42,998 nt of DNA from contig JAIEMG010000157.1 in NCBI GenBank assembly GCA_019752375.1, positions 1 through 42,998 of the forward strand, given 5' to 3'. This document shows, one piece after another, positions 1 to 7,914 of this stretch; position 1 is the stretch's first letter; every line of letters starts with the position of its first letter. This DNA is from Gemmataceae bacterium (GTDB lineage: Bacteria > Planctomycetota > Planctomycetia > Gemmatales > Gemmataceae). A program made the translations under genes and the position numbers. The notes under the pieces were generated by a model, which did no database searches, was not told where the DNA came from, and worked only from the letters and a program-made list of their open reading frames with translations.

Positions 1-30
1 AGCCGGCTGTGGCGAAAGGATGGTCTGCTC

Positions 31-76
31 CCACCACCTGAAGGTGGTGGCAGACGGGGAGCCGGCTGAAGCCGGC
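31..76. repeat. Two adjacent small palindromes
   Basis: CCACCACCT-GA-AGGTGGTGG (31-50) and GCCGGCT-GA-AGCCGGC (61-76) are both perfect inverted repeats around the same GA dinucleotide. Another AGCCGGCTG lies at position 1. They look like dispersed intergenic hairpin repeats; the function is unknown. Confidence 0.6.
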
Positions 77-298
77 AGGAAAACCAGCGGCCTTCCGTCG
101 AGGCATCTCGATCCCCAGCGGTTTCATTCGCCCCGACATTTGTTGATTCGCCAGTCCTAACCTGCATGACCGCAAACACACCGCCCCCGTCATATCTTGG
201 CGGGGGCCTTATCGTTTCAATCACGGCCGCCCAACTGTCGATACTGATTGCGATGGGGACGCTCTTGCGGGAGAGGCACCTCACTTTCCCGCACCCTT

Positions 299-327
299 GC
301 CGCGCCTATAGTTTGGCGCGGCTTTTT
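299..327 (+). terminator. Intrinsic terminator
   Basis: A perfect 8-bp stem GCCGCGCC / GGCGCGGC with an 8-base loop is followed directly by TTTTT. This is the best rho-independent terminator shape in the window. No coding sequence is visible upstream, so it may end a small RNA or a transcript from outside the window. A weaker C5/G5 hairpin lies at 184-209. Confidence 0.65.
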
Positions 328-896
328 CGTTGGCCGAGACGGGCACCAGTCGGGGGGCTGCTTGCTGACCGGCACCTTGGAACGCTTGTGTCACGTCGGA
401 GCAGCCTTGGGCTGTGCCCCAGTCGGCATCGCCGTGTGCGCCGCTGGATCCGAGGCGGCCTAATTGCGTCCCCTGTCAGGCGACGTGCCTGCGCCGTCCT
501 TGCTTTCCCGTTGCTGCCCTAGCTCGCAGCATGAACTTGTGGCAGCAGGGAATCGAGTGTCGGATTCGCACACCTTATTGTCAAAACCGCGCATGGAACT
601 CTGGCTCGACATTAATTTTCACGCGGGAGGGGCGCGTGGGCGAAGTTATGCGCAGGTACGATGCCTAACGCGACTTTTCAAACCAAGTCCGCCGATCGGA
701 TGGGATGCTGGAGAAACGGTAAAAACCTGGAAATTCTCCAAATTCGTCGGTCGCCCGACCAAAAGAATACTAAATATTCAGAAAGAGAGGCTACCCGGCA
801 CTGCATTTGCACCATAACGGTCTGGAGCGAGCGAACCAGTTCAACGGCTGAGTAGGTTTGTCTCGAGACTAGCGTTTTCGGTAAGAGGTATGTGTC

Positions 897-1346
897 ATGG
901 CGCGCGTTGGCCTAGCACTGTATCTGATGGTCGCGGCGGCAACAGGGCCTTACCTCTGCTGTTGTTCCGGCGACCGCCTGCTGGGCCGCCTTTCCGTTGC
1001 AAAGTACCCGCAAACGAATGACAGTCGCTGCTGCAATCATCGCGCGATGGGCGGCGGCCATCGCGTCCCAAGAGACGAGCAGCACCCTGATACGCCGATG
1101 TCGCATGATCCCTGCTCTTGCCGGGACGGCGTGCCTGACTCCGTCACGTTTTTGGTTGCCAAGTCTTTTCTCAACGCCGATTTCGCTCGGCCCGTGGCTT
1201 TTTCACAGGAAGCCATGCCTGGCGTTTTTGCCGCCGCCGATCCTCTTGCCTGTCATCCGCCTGCGGAGAACGCAGGGTTTGCCTTCGCCTCACCCTTGCA
1301 GAATCCCCGAGACATTCTCAGCATCTTGCAAACCCTGCGCTGCTAA
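897..1346 (+). CDS. Small secreted or membrane Cys-rich protein, paralogue of 37631-38104
   Basis: This encodes 149 residues of no known family. The N-terminus is a hydrophobic signal or membrane segment (residues 1-20) that ends in three consecutive cysteines (C-C-C-S). A Cys-Cys-Asn-His motif lies near residue 45, a C-S-C-R motif near residue 74, and the last residues are L-Q-T-L-R-C. The gene at 37631-38104 shares this architecture closely: M-x-R-V-G-L-A-x-Y-L start, L-C-C-C-S, a C-x-C-R motif and an L-Q-x-L-R-C end. That conservation makes both likely real genes. The paired cysteines and the neighbouring copper-storage gene suggest a metal-linked role, but that is inference. The start is the ATG at 897; its ribosome binding site (aagaggt) is modest. 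Confidence 0.7.
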   Translation: MARVGLALYLMVAAATGPYLCCCSGDRLLGRLSVAKYPQTNDSRCCNHRAMGGGHRVPRDEQHPDTPMSHDPCSCRDGVPDSVTFLVAKSFLNADFARPVAFSQEAMPGVFAAADPLACHPPAENAGFAFASPLQNPRDILSILQTLRC

Positions 1347-1626
1347 GGCTCTTCTCTTCAACCGAGATGGCCCGCGGTCTCCGATCGCCGACCGTCCGGT
1401 TCTTCTCGTCGCAAGTTTCCGTCGCAGGCTTCCAAGGCAAGCCCGTGTGGCCCGTCTTGGACCTCCGATACGGGCATTATCAAAACATTATGTAGTTGTT
1501 CGTTCGATTGCGATTGGGCCACACGGCGACCCACGGTCCATGGCTCGCTTTGTGAATTGTGAGGATAAGCGGCTCGCAGCGTGTGAGTGTGAGCTATTCC
1601 TGGTGTTTTGTTCAAAGGAGGTTCCC
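1347..1626. other. Intergenic region upstream of copper-storage gene
   Basis: About 280 bases without a supported gene. It presumably carries the promoter of the copper-storage gene at 1627. The segment around 1478-1500 is locally A+T-rich, but I cannot define promoter boxes or an operator. Confidence 0.4.
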
Positions 1627-2073
1627 ATGAATCGTCGTAAGGCATTGGGCGCACTCGGCGCCACGGCTATCGGCCTGACGGCCTTGCCGACCGGTCTGGT
1701 GCGGGCGGAGCAAGGCGCTGACGCACAACACGAGAACATGATGAAGTGTGCGAAGATGTGCGCGGATTGTCAGATCAGCTGCGACATGTGTTTCCACCAT
1801 TGTGCCGAGTTGCTCACCAAGGGCACCAAGGAACACGCCAAGACGATGCACCTGTGCATCGACTGCGCGGAGTGCTGTTCCACGGCTTCTCGGTTGGTGG
1901 CGCGGAGCAGTCCGTTGGCCGCCGCAGCCTGCGAGTGTTGCGCGAAGTGCAACGATGAGTGTGCGGCTGCCTGCGAGAAGTTCAAGGATGACAAGCACAT
2001 GGCGGCGTGCGCGAAGTCGTGCCGCGATTGCGCCAAGTCGTGCCGCGAGATGATCAAGCACCTGGCGCACTAA
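1627..2073 (+). CDS. Exported four-helix-bundle copper-storage protein (Csp1-like, DUF326)
   Basis: This encodes 148 residues. It begins with a twin-arginine-type leader (M-N-R-R-K followed by a hydrophobic stretch to about residue 30), so the protein is probably exported folded. The mature part is packed with about 20 cysteines in C-x3-C and C-x2-C spacing along helices (K-C-A-K-M-C-A-D-C and so on, ending C-R-D-C-A-K-S-C-R). This is the pattern of Csp proteins, where Cys residues line a four-helix bundle and store many Cu(I) ions. The length matches Csp1. A strong ribosome binding site (AAAGGAGG) precedes ATG 1627. A long hairpin follows the gene. The copper assignment rests on family knowledge; export follows from the leader. 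Confidence 0.92.
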   Translation: MNRRKALGALGATAIGLTALPTGLVRAEQGADAQHENMMKCAKMCADCQISCDMCFHHCAELLTKGTKEHAKTMHLCIDCAECCSTASRLVARSSPLAAAACECCAKCNDECAAACEKFKDDKHMAACAKSCRDCAKSCREMIKHLAH

Positions 2074-2090
2074 ACTCACTTGTTGATTGG

Positions 2091-2123
2091 CCGGGCGCCG
2101 GCTTTAAGCCGGTGCCCGGTTTG
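2091..2123 (+). terminator. Long hairpin after copper-storage gene
   Basis: CCGGGCGCCGGCTT and AAGCCGGTGCCCGG form a 14-bp near-perfect stem (one G-U pair) followed by TTT. It starts 18 bases after the stop codon and probably terminates the transcript. The GC-rich palindrome could also be one of the dispersed repeats. Confidence 0.6.
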
Positions 2124-2203
2124 CTGGTTCGATAGGCCCCTGTGCCGCGGCTGTGTCAGCCGTGGCTTTTCGAGTTCTCGAACATCTTTTTGGAGAGTTG
2201 AAC

Positions 2204-2362
2204 ATGGTTGAAACACAGGCCAGCTACAAATGCAGTTCTTGTGGAATGGCCAAGACGATTGCCGCAGACCAGAAGGCCCCCACTTGCTGCGGTAAGGTGA
2301 TGCAAAAAGCCGCCGCGCAGAAGCCGGGGGAAAGCAAGGAAGGTTCGTGTTGTTCGGGCTAG
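2204..2362 (+). CDS. Small Cys-rich metal-binding protein (zinc-ribbon-like)
   Basis: This encodes 52 residues. The protein has a C-S-S-C-G knuckle near residue 10, a second C-C-G near residue 29, and a C-terminal G-S-C-C-S-G tail. Two paired-Cys knuckles about 17 residues apart suggest a small ribbon binding one metal ion, with an extra Cys pair at the end. There is no signal peptide, so it is probably cytosolic. ATG 2204 is preceded by TGGAGAG at good spacing, so I chose it over an upstream in-frame GTG/ATG that would add an unrelated leader. It lies between copper genes and may be a cytosolic metal chaperone or buffer; the family is not identified. Confidence 0.7.
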   Translation: MVETQASYKCSSCGMAKTIAADQKAPTCCGKVMQKAAAQKPGESKEGSCCSG

Positions 2363-2771
2363 CCATGAATCTGGCGCGGTTACCAGGCCCGCACTAAGAG
2401 TCTATCCGGAGAGTTTTCCCATGAAATTAGGGGGCCTTGGTGATTCATGCGGGGCCTGAAACCGGATGATCGCCGAAATATCCAGCAGAAAACGCGATTC
2501 AGGCGTGATCGCAATTCCAGGATACCCCTAGTTTCAAGCGTTTTTTTGCAGATAGACTCTAAGATCAGACTGCGATCGGTTGACTGCGGGGCTGGTGACC
2601 TTTCCTTGGGAAGTCGCAGGAACAAGAGGCGGGATCCTTTGAGCATCCGCCCAACGCACCAAATCCGGAACCGTAGGTGAAGCGCGTTTCCGTCTGAGCC
2701 ACTGAAGCAAGCGCGGGACAGACTGGTCCTGTTCTTACCCGGAGTCGAACTCCAAGAAAGAAGGAATGTTT
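2363..2771. other. Intergenic region upstream of Met-rich cluster
   Basis: About 410 bases with no supported gene on either strand. The only structure I see is a short palindrome GGAGT-CGA-ACTCC (2741-2753) just before the ribosome binding site of the next gene. It resembles an isolated tRNA T-arm, but no other tRNA element surrounds it. The region probably contains the promoter and regulation of the 2772-7431 cluster. Confidence 0.4.
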
Positions 2772-3716
2772 ATGGAGAAGTTCAAAACCTTGGCCACGTC
2801 GCGCCTGGCCGTGTTTTTCGGCGGCGTGGTGTTGGCCTTCGCTGTGGCTTGGCCCTTGTTGGGCTCTGCCCAGGACAAATCCGACAAGGCGAAGGATCCC
2901 GGTCCGCATGCCCAGCCCAAGGACAAGCAATCTCCTGGCGACCAGAACCTGGCCAGCCAGATTGCCGAACTGCACGTCAAGGTCGCGAAGCTGGAGGCGG
3001 CGCTGGCGAAGGGCAAGATGGCCGGCATGGGGGGCGCGGCCGGCATGGGCATGATGGAAGACGACAAGATGATGGGCGGCATGGGCGGCCAGAAGAAGGC
3101 CATGGGCAAAGCCGGCATGGGCGGCGGCATGGAAGACATGGACAAGGACGAAATGAAAGGCATGGGCGCCATGGGAGGCGGTAAGGCCGGCATGGGCGGC
3201 ATGGGCATGGAGGACATGGACATGATGGAAATGATGGGCATGATGGGCATGGCCCCCAAGACCACCGGCGGCATGGGCGGCATGAAAAGCATGGGCAAAA
3301 TGCAAATGCAAGCCGCGCTGCCCAGCTTCCCGGGCGCTTCGCACATCTACCACGTCGGGGCCACCGACTTCTTCCTCAACCATCCCGAGCACATCGATCT
3401 GACCGCCAAGCAGAAGGGCGACTTGGGCCGACTCAAGGAGAAGGCCGTCCTCGCCAAGACCTCCGCCCAGCGCAAGATCGACGAGGCCGAGCAGGAGCTT
3501 TGGACCTTGACCAGCGCCGACGAACCGGACGCGGCAAAGGTCGAGGCCAAGATCCAGGAGATCGAGAAGTTGCGCGGCGACCAACGGATGACGTTCATCC
3601 GGGCCGTCGGCGGCGCTGCCAAGCTATTGACCGATGAGCAACGTCGGGCGTTGCTGGGGACCGGGGTGGAAAAGACGGCCAAGCCCGACCCGCACGCCGG
3701 CCACAAGAAGCCTTGA
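2772..3716 (+). CDS. Periplasmic Met-rich protein with CpxP/Spy-like (LTxxQ) domain
   Basis: This encodes 314 residues. An N-terminal signal or anchor (about residues 9-34) is followed by a charged linker, a short coiled region, and about 100 residues made largely of Met and Gly (repeats of M-G-G-M, M-G-M, D-M-D-M-M-E-M-M). The C-terminal third is helical and charged. It contains H-I-D-L-T-A-K-Q-K-G-D and L-L-T-D-E-Q-R-R, the LTxxQ-type signatures of the CpxP/Spy/CnrX metal-resistance group. It ends in an H-A-G-H tail. Met-rich segments typically bind Cu(I)/Ag(I) in oxidising compartments. I chose ATG 2772 because AAGGA sits six bases upstream; ATG 2766 is too close to it. The next gene begins with a shorter copy of the same arrangement, so this is probably the periplasmic metal-binding partner of that reductase. 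Confidence 0.8.
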   Translation: MEKFKTLATSRLAVFFGGVVLAFAVAWPLLGSAQDKSDKAKDPGPHAQPKDKQSPGDQNLASQIAELHVKVAKLEAALAKGKMAGMGGAAGMGMMEDDKMMGGMGGQKKAMGKAGMGGGMEDMDKDEMKGMGAMGGGKAGMGGMGMEDMDMMEMMGMMGMAPKTTGGMGGMKSMGKMQMQAALPSFPGASHIYHVGATDFFLNHPEHIDLTAKQKGDLGRLKEKAVLAKTSAQRKIDEAEQELWTLTSADEPDAAKVEAKIQEIEKLRGDQRMTFIRAVGGAAKLLTDEQRRALLGTGVEKTAKPDPHAGHKKP

Positions 3717-3891
3717 GCATGTCTGATAGCGTGACCGGTGCAACCTGAATGACCATTGGTCCGGGAGGGCGGAAGAAGTCCCGAGCAACCGCAAGTCGAT
3801 TCGTTTGCTTGGGGTTGACCGCCCTCCTCGTGGCTGTCCTGCGGAGTAATGCCTTCTCTGACCTGAACCGCTTTCTCGAGGTGACGTAAAC

Positions 3892-5850
3892 ATGAACCTT
3901 GCACCTCCCCCAAAAACAGCTGCGAGCCAGCTCTTCTGGCTCGGCGTGTTCGCCGTGTCGATCGGACTGGCGTTGGCCCTTCCGGGTTACGGTCAGGTGT
4001 CGCCGGAGGACCACAAGAAGCATCACCCCGGGCAGGACAAGGAGAAGGACAAAGCCGGAACGCCGGGAATGGCCCCCGGCGGCAAGGAGCCGGCGAAGGG
4101 GATGGGTGGCGGCATGGACATGGGCAAGATGATGGAGGGGATGGGGAAGGCTCCTCCCAAGGAGTTGTATCCAACCCTGATGAGCCTTCCGGACCTTACG
4201 CCCGAACAGCGTGAGCAAGTCCGGAGGCAGGCGCAGGAGCGCATGCAGTCGGGAGTGGCTCTCCTTTCCGAGGGACTGGAACGGCTGGCCCAGGCGACGG
4301 AGACCGAGGATTATGCGGCCATGCAGGAAGCCACCGCCCAGGCGCGCGAGGCCCTTGCGCGGTTCGAGAGCGGCCTGGCCGCACAGCGCGCTCTGGCCGA
4401 GGGCAAGCCGCCCCGCCAGGTCGCCCTGCAATGGTTCAAGGGCGAAATGAACCTGCAACCGTCGCAGGGTGTAGAAGTGCGCGGCGGTCGCTTCGGACTC
4501 TCCTGGTTTCACCTGGTTGTCATGGCGATGCTGACCGCCTTCGCCGCTGTCATGATCTGGATGTACTTCCACAAAATGCAACGGGCGACGGTGCTGCTCC
4601 AGAGTCTTACCAGCGGCGCTCCGCCTGCGGCGGCAGCGGCAGCCCCTGCACGTGCCGCACCGCCTGCGGCAGACGCCACAGCCGCGCCGCCTGCGGCAGT
4701 CACGCCGCCGACACGTGACGGCTCGGCCCCCAGTGTGCCCGCTGCGGGCCCACCGGGAAAGTGGTTGGGCAAGTTGCGCCTCAGCCACATCTTCCAAGAG
4801 ACTCCCGACGTGAAGACGTTTCGGCTGATGGACCCCCTGGGCGGCGAAATCCCCTTCAGCTTCCAGCCCGGTCAATACCTCTCCGTCACGGTGTGGCCGG
4901 AAGGCAAGCCGGTGAAGCGCAGCTACACCATCGCCTCCTCTCCGACCGAACACGCCTACGTCGATCTCACCATCAAGCGCGAGGATCAGGGCGTCGAGTC
5001 CCGCTACCTCCACGACCGCGTCCAGGTGGGCGACCTCCTGGATGTGGCGGGGCCGTCCGGCTCTTTTGTTTTCACAGGCAACGAGTGTAAATGCCTTGTC
5101 TTCATCGCCGCGGGTGTGGGCATCACCCCGCTGATGAGCGTGACCCGCTACCTGACGGACAGGAGCTGGCCGGGGGAAATCTTCCTCTTGTACAGCTGCC
5201 ACAGCCCCCCGGATTTCGTCTTCAAGGAGGAATTGGAGTTCCGCCAGCGCCGGCACCCGAACCTACACGTCATCGCCACGGTGTCGAAAGCGGAGGGCAC
5301 CGACTGGAAGGGGCCGACGGGCCGGATCACGAAGGAGCTGATTCTCCAGTCCGTTCCCGGCATCGCGTCGCGGCGCGTCCACATCTGCGGTCCCAAGGAG
5401 ATGATGGAAGCGACCGAAAAGTTCTTGGCCGAACTCGGCGTTCCCAAGGAGCAGGTCAAGACCGAAGCGTTCGGCCCGGCCATCGGCAAGCCGGAACCGG
5501 AACCCAAGCCAACAGAGGGCACGGCAGCCACGCTGGCCGCGGCCATGCCGCAAGCCCCCGCCGCGGCGCCTCCGGCGGCCGCGGCGGTCGCGGTCAATGT
5601 CACTTTCAGCCGCTCGGCAAAGACCGCGCCGTTGCCGCCCGAGAAATCAGTCCTGGAGGCTTCAGAAGACATAGGCGTAAACATCCCCTTCGAGTGTCGC
5701 GTGGGCACCTGCGGAGTGTGCAAGACGAAACTTGTCTCTGGCCAGGTGACCATGGCCGTCGAAGACGCGCTGACACCCGAGGATAAGGCTGCGGGGATCA
5801 TCCTCGCCTGCCAGGCCAAGTCCACGGCCAATGTCGTGGTGGAGGCTTGA
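3892..5850 (+). CDS. Membrane-anchored Met-rich CpxP-like / FNR / 2Fe-2S ferredoxin fusion oxidoreductase
   Basis: This encodes 652 residues with an unusual order of parts. Residues 14-34 form a signal or first membrane segment. Residues 40-90 are His/Lys/Met-rich, followed by a helical L-T-P-E-Q region (102-185) like the preceding gene. Residues 203-226 are a membrane helix, and 242-290 an Ala/Pro linker. Residues 290-530 form a ferredoxin-NADP reductase-type module: R-S-Y-T-I-A-S-S for FAD, A-G-V-G-I-T-P-L for the nucleotide, and C-G-P-K-E-M. A second Ala/Pro linker leads to a plant-type 2Fe-2S ferredoxin with C602, C607, C610 and C640. I infer a periplasmic metal-binding head and a cytosolic NAD(P)H-oxidising, electron-donating half. 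The stop is one base from the ATG of the haem-b gene. Confidence 0.88.
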   Translation: MNLAPPPKTAASQLFWLGVFAVSIGLALALPGYGQVSPEDHKKHHPGQDKEKDKAGTPGMAPGGKEPAKGMGGGMDMGKMMEGMGKAPPKELYPTLMSLPDLTPEQREQVRRQAQERMQSGVALLSEGLERLAQATETEDYAAMQEATAQAREALARFESGLAAQRALAEGKPPRQVALQWFKGEMNLQPSQGVEVRGGRFGLSWFHLVVMAMLTAFAAVMIWMYFHKMQRATVLLQSLTSGAPPAAAAAAPARAAPPAADATAAPPAAVTPPTRDGSAPSVPAAGPPGKWLGKLRLSHIFQETPDVKTFRLMDPLGGEIPFSFQPGQYLSVTVWPEGKPVKRSYTIASSPTEHAYVDLTIKREDQGVESRYLHDRVQVGDLLDVAGPSGSFVFTGNECKCLVFIAAGVGITPLMSVTRYLTDRSWPGEIFLLYSCHSPPDFVFKEELEFRQRRHPNLHVIATVSKAEGTDWKGPTGRITKELILQSVPGIASRRVHICGPKEMMEATEKFLAELGVPKEQVKTEAFGPAIGKPEPEPKPTEGTAATLAAAMPQAPAAAPPAAAAVAVNVTFSRSAKTAPLPPEKSVLEASEDIGVNIPFECRVGTCGVCKTKLVSGQVTMAVEDALTPEDKAAGIILACQAKSTANVVVEA

Positions 5851-5851
5851 C

Positions 5852-6613
5852 ATGAAAGAACGCGAGCGCGGTGTCGTCAGCGGTATGGTCGTTCTGATGC
5901 TCCTGTTCTGGCTGGGCTTCCTTTTCCACCGTTCGCCCCGATTCGCCGGCAGTTTCTGGGGCGGGATGCTAGCCGTCGCCGGCACGCTGCTCATGCTGGT
6001 GCCGCTGGCCTACCTGATCGTCAAGCGGATCCCGCCACTGAAGAAGGCGGCGACGCGACGGGTCTCGATGCAGACCCTCCTGGTATTGCACATCTATGCC
6101 GGCGTCCTGGGGCCCATCCTGGTCATCCTGCACACGGGGCACAAGTTCGAAAGTCCCCTGGGCGTCGCCCTGACCGCCATGACACTCGTCGTCGTGTTGA
6201 GCGGCTTCGCCGGGCGCTACCTCATGAACCAGTTCCGGCAAACGATCGGCGAAAAGAAGGAGATCCTGACGCGGCTGGAGGCAGCCTACCGGCAAACGGC
6301 GGGCGAACTGGCCGACCATCCCGAGCAAATGGCCGCCTTACGGCCCCTGGCTGGTTTCTCGGGCCGCCTGGCCGCGGGGCTCTTGGTCGCGACTCCGGGG
6401 TTTGGCCCGGGTGCGGTGAGCGTTTCGGTCCGTGCCCTGCAGTTGGCCGAATCCATGGCCGACCTCGAATACGCCATCAAGACGCACGAGAACTTCAAGC
6501 GCTGGTTCGGCCAGTGGCTCAAGTGGCACATTGTTATCAGCTTTATCCTGTACGCACTGCTGGCCCTGCACATTTGGGCGGGCATTCACTTCGGGCTGAG
6601 GTGGTTCTCATGA
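5852..6613 (+). CDS. Ferric-reductase/NOX-type transmembrane di-haem b protein
   Basis: This encodes 253 residues with about five membrane helices (roughly 11-27, 35-57, 74-95, 103-125, 224-248). Two helices each carry a His-x13-His pair: H80/H94 and H226/H240. This is the spacing that holds two b haems one above the other in the ferric reductase, NADPH oxidase and MsrQ superfamily. A soluble segment of about 95 residues separates the last two helices and is longer than I expect for the family. The protein lacks its own flavin domain, which the preceding fusion gene supplies. It should carry electrons across the membrane. ATG 5852 follows GTGGAGG, and the end overlaps the start of the cytochrome gene (ATGA). 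Identification is from the His pattern and topology. Confidence 0.8.
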   Translation: MKERERGVVSGMVVLMLLFWLGFLFHRSPRFAGSFWGGMLAVAGTLLMLVPLAYLIVKRIPPLKKAATRRVSMQTLLVLHIYAGVLGPILVILHTGHKFESPLGVALTAMTLVVVLSGFAGRYLMNQFRQTIGEKKEILTRLEAAYRQTAGELADHPEQMAALRPLAGFSGRLAAGLLVATPGFGPGAVSVSVRALQLAESMADLEYAIKTHENFKRWFGQWLKWHIVISFILYALLALHIWAGIHFGLRWFS

Positions 6614-7431
6614 AACTGTGGCCCTTCGCAGTCGCGGCGGCGGCCATCCTCGTGGCCTTGTTCGGCGGGTTTTACTTCCTGCGGGCTCACCCCGGCGGCG
6701 AGCGGTCCGGCGTGTGGAGCAAAACGGCCTGGCAGCGCATGGCCCTCCCCGGAGAGCTGTCCCGGGCGCACGCGTTTCTGGAACACAACTGCGCCGCCTG
6801 TCACACGGCCGGCAAAGGCGTTGAAGCCAGCAGCTGCATCGCTTGCCACGCCAACAACGAGTCGTTGCTCCAGCGCCAGCCCACCGCATTTCATGCCAAT
6901 GTGGGGAGCTGCGTCGAGTGCCACCGCGAGCATCGGGGAATCGACCAGCACCCGACCGCTATGGACCACCAGGCGCTGTCCAGGATCGGCTTTCGCCAGC
7001 TGAATGCCGACCCCACACCAGGCGGTGAAAGCGAACGGGTGCGGAAAAACCTTCTCGACTGGGTCGGCCAACACCAGCCCGCGGGCCACGGGTCGGAAGG
7101 CCATTCGAGCCTTACCCCAAGGGAGGCGGTCTTGAACTGCGCGTCCTGCCATGCGACCAAGGACCGGCACTTCAAGTTGTTCGGCCAGGACTGCGCCCAG
7201 TGCCACACGACGACGAAGTGGACGATTCCGGAGTTCCGGCATCCGTCGCCGAATTCCAAGGACTGCGCTCAGTGCCATCAGGCGCCGCCGAGCCACTACA
7301 TGATGCATTTTCAAATGATCTCGGCCAAGGTAGCGAGCAAGCCTAAGGCCCGGGTGAACGAGTGCTACCAGTGCCACCAGACGACCGTCTGGAACGACAT
7401 CAAGGGTGCGGGCTTTTACAAGCACCATTGA
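6610..7431 (+). CDS. Membrane-anchored heptahaem cytochrome c
   Basis: This encodes 273 residues. A single N-terminal hydrophobic segment (about 4-24) acts as a signal or anchor, so the haem part lies outside the cytoplasmic membrane. There are seven C-x-x-C-H haem sites, beginning at C61, C76, C101, C177, C195, C219 and C252, in the style of NapC/cytochrome c3-like multihaem proteins. Extra histidines near the sites could be distal ligands. The gene overlaps the haem-b gene by four bases, implying translational coupling. It is the natural electron acceptor of the upstream NAD(P)H-FAD-FeS-haem b chain and could pass electrons to a metal ion or another periplasmic acceptor. The substrate is unknown. 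Confidence 0.9.
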   Translation: MKLWPFAVAAAAILVALFGGFYFLRAHPGGERSGVWSKTAWQRMALPGELSRAHAFLEHNCAACHTAGKGVEASSCIACHANNESLLQRQPTAFHANVGSCVECHREHRGIDQHPTAMDHQALSRIGFRQLNADPTPGGESERVRKNLLDWVGQHQPAGHGSEGHSSLTPREAVLNCASCHATKDRHFKLFGQDCAQCHTTTKWTIPEFRHPSPNSKDCAQCHQAPPSHYMMHFQMISAKVASKPKARVNECYQCHQTTVWNDIKGAGFYKHH

Positions 7432-7496
7432 AAACCACGCAGCTGAGAATGTCCGATAAACCCAACATCGTCTGTCTTGAAGAGCGAGAATTTTCC

Positions 7497-7808
7497 ATGA
7501 ATCGACGACCCTTGATCCAGTCAATTTCCAAAATTCTGTGCTGCCTGCTGCCGCTTGCTCTCGTGCTGGTCTTGATTGTCAGCGGCATCATGAGCCATTT
7601 CCTTTGGGCGGCGCTGGCAATGGTTGTCTGTTGCCTGGCAATGTTTTACCTGATGGGCCAATCGTGCGAAAGTAAGTGTGCAAACCCAAATTCCCAGCGG
7701 GCGCCCGATAAGATCAAAACGCCAAAGTGCCCTGACGCCTCCGCGGATTGCGCAGTTCGAGGGAAAGCGATTCACGTGGCACAACAAAAGGAGCACCTGC
7801 AGCGATGA
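7497..7808 (+). CDS. Small two-helix membrane protein with Cys-rich tail
   Basis: This encodes 103 residues. Two hydrophobic helices (about residues 11-30 and 33-53) contain C-C pairs (I-L-C-C-L-L and V-V-C-C-L-A). They are followed by a soluble tail with C-E-S-K-C, K-C-P-D and D-C-A. The layout resembles the small DUF2933-like membrane proteins often found beside copper resistance genes, but I am not certain of the family. ATG 7497 is preferred; an in-frame ATG at 7449 would add 16 residues. It follows the cytochrome gene by 65 bases in the same direction and may be cotranscribed. Confidence 0.6.
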   Translation: MNRRPLIQSISKILCCLLPLALVLVLIVSGIMSHFLWAALAMVVCCLAMFYLMGQSCESKCANPNSQRAPDKIKTPKCPDASADCAVRGKAIHVAQQKEHLQR

Positions 7809-7914
7809 GCATGAAGTGCGCCAAGGTGCAATAGAGTCTCAGAAAACGGAAGGCGCTAACAAGGAGCCGTGTGTGTTTCCTTGGCACCTTCCAATCCAGA
7901 CGAGGAGAAACTCC

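Larger units (their letters stand above)
1..896. other. Left-edge intergenic region, no convincing gene
   Basis: I see no convincing protein gene. The short open frames here have no recognisable motif, no good ribosome binding site and several overlap one another. The stretch contains two perfect small palindromes (31-50 and 61-76) and two terminator-like hairpins on the plus strand (184-209 and 299-327). They may close a gene lying left of the window or a small RNA. The last 300 bases before 897 presumably hold the promoter of the next gene, but I cannot assign -35/-10 boxes with confidence. Confidence 0.5.

Noticed and set aside
166-855. Several overlapping open frames of 64-118 codons
   Set aside because: They overlap in different frames, are Arg/Pro-rich as expected for GC-rich non-coding DNA, and have no recognisable motif or good ribosome binding site.
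2741-2753. T-arm-like sequence GGAGTCGAACTCC
   Set aside because: No acceptor, D-arm or anticodon arm fits around it, so it is not a tRNA.
2565-3584. Long minus-strand open frame opposite the Met-rich gene (339 codons)
   Set aside because: It is the antisense of the Met/Gly repeats, giving His/Ala-rich low complexity. The plus strand has a signal peptide, LTxxQ motifs and operon context.
3595-5256. Minus-strand open frame of 553 codons opposite the FNR fusion
   Set aside because: It is a shadow of the plus-strand gene, whose flavin, nucleotide and FeS motifs are intact. The antisense product shows no domain.
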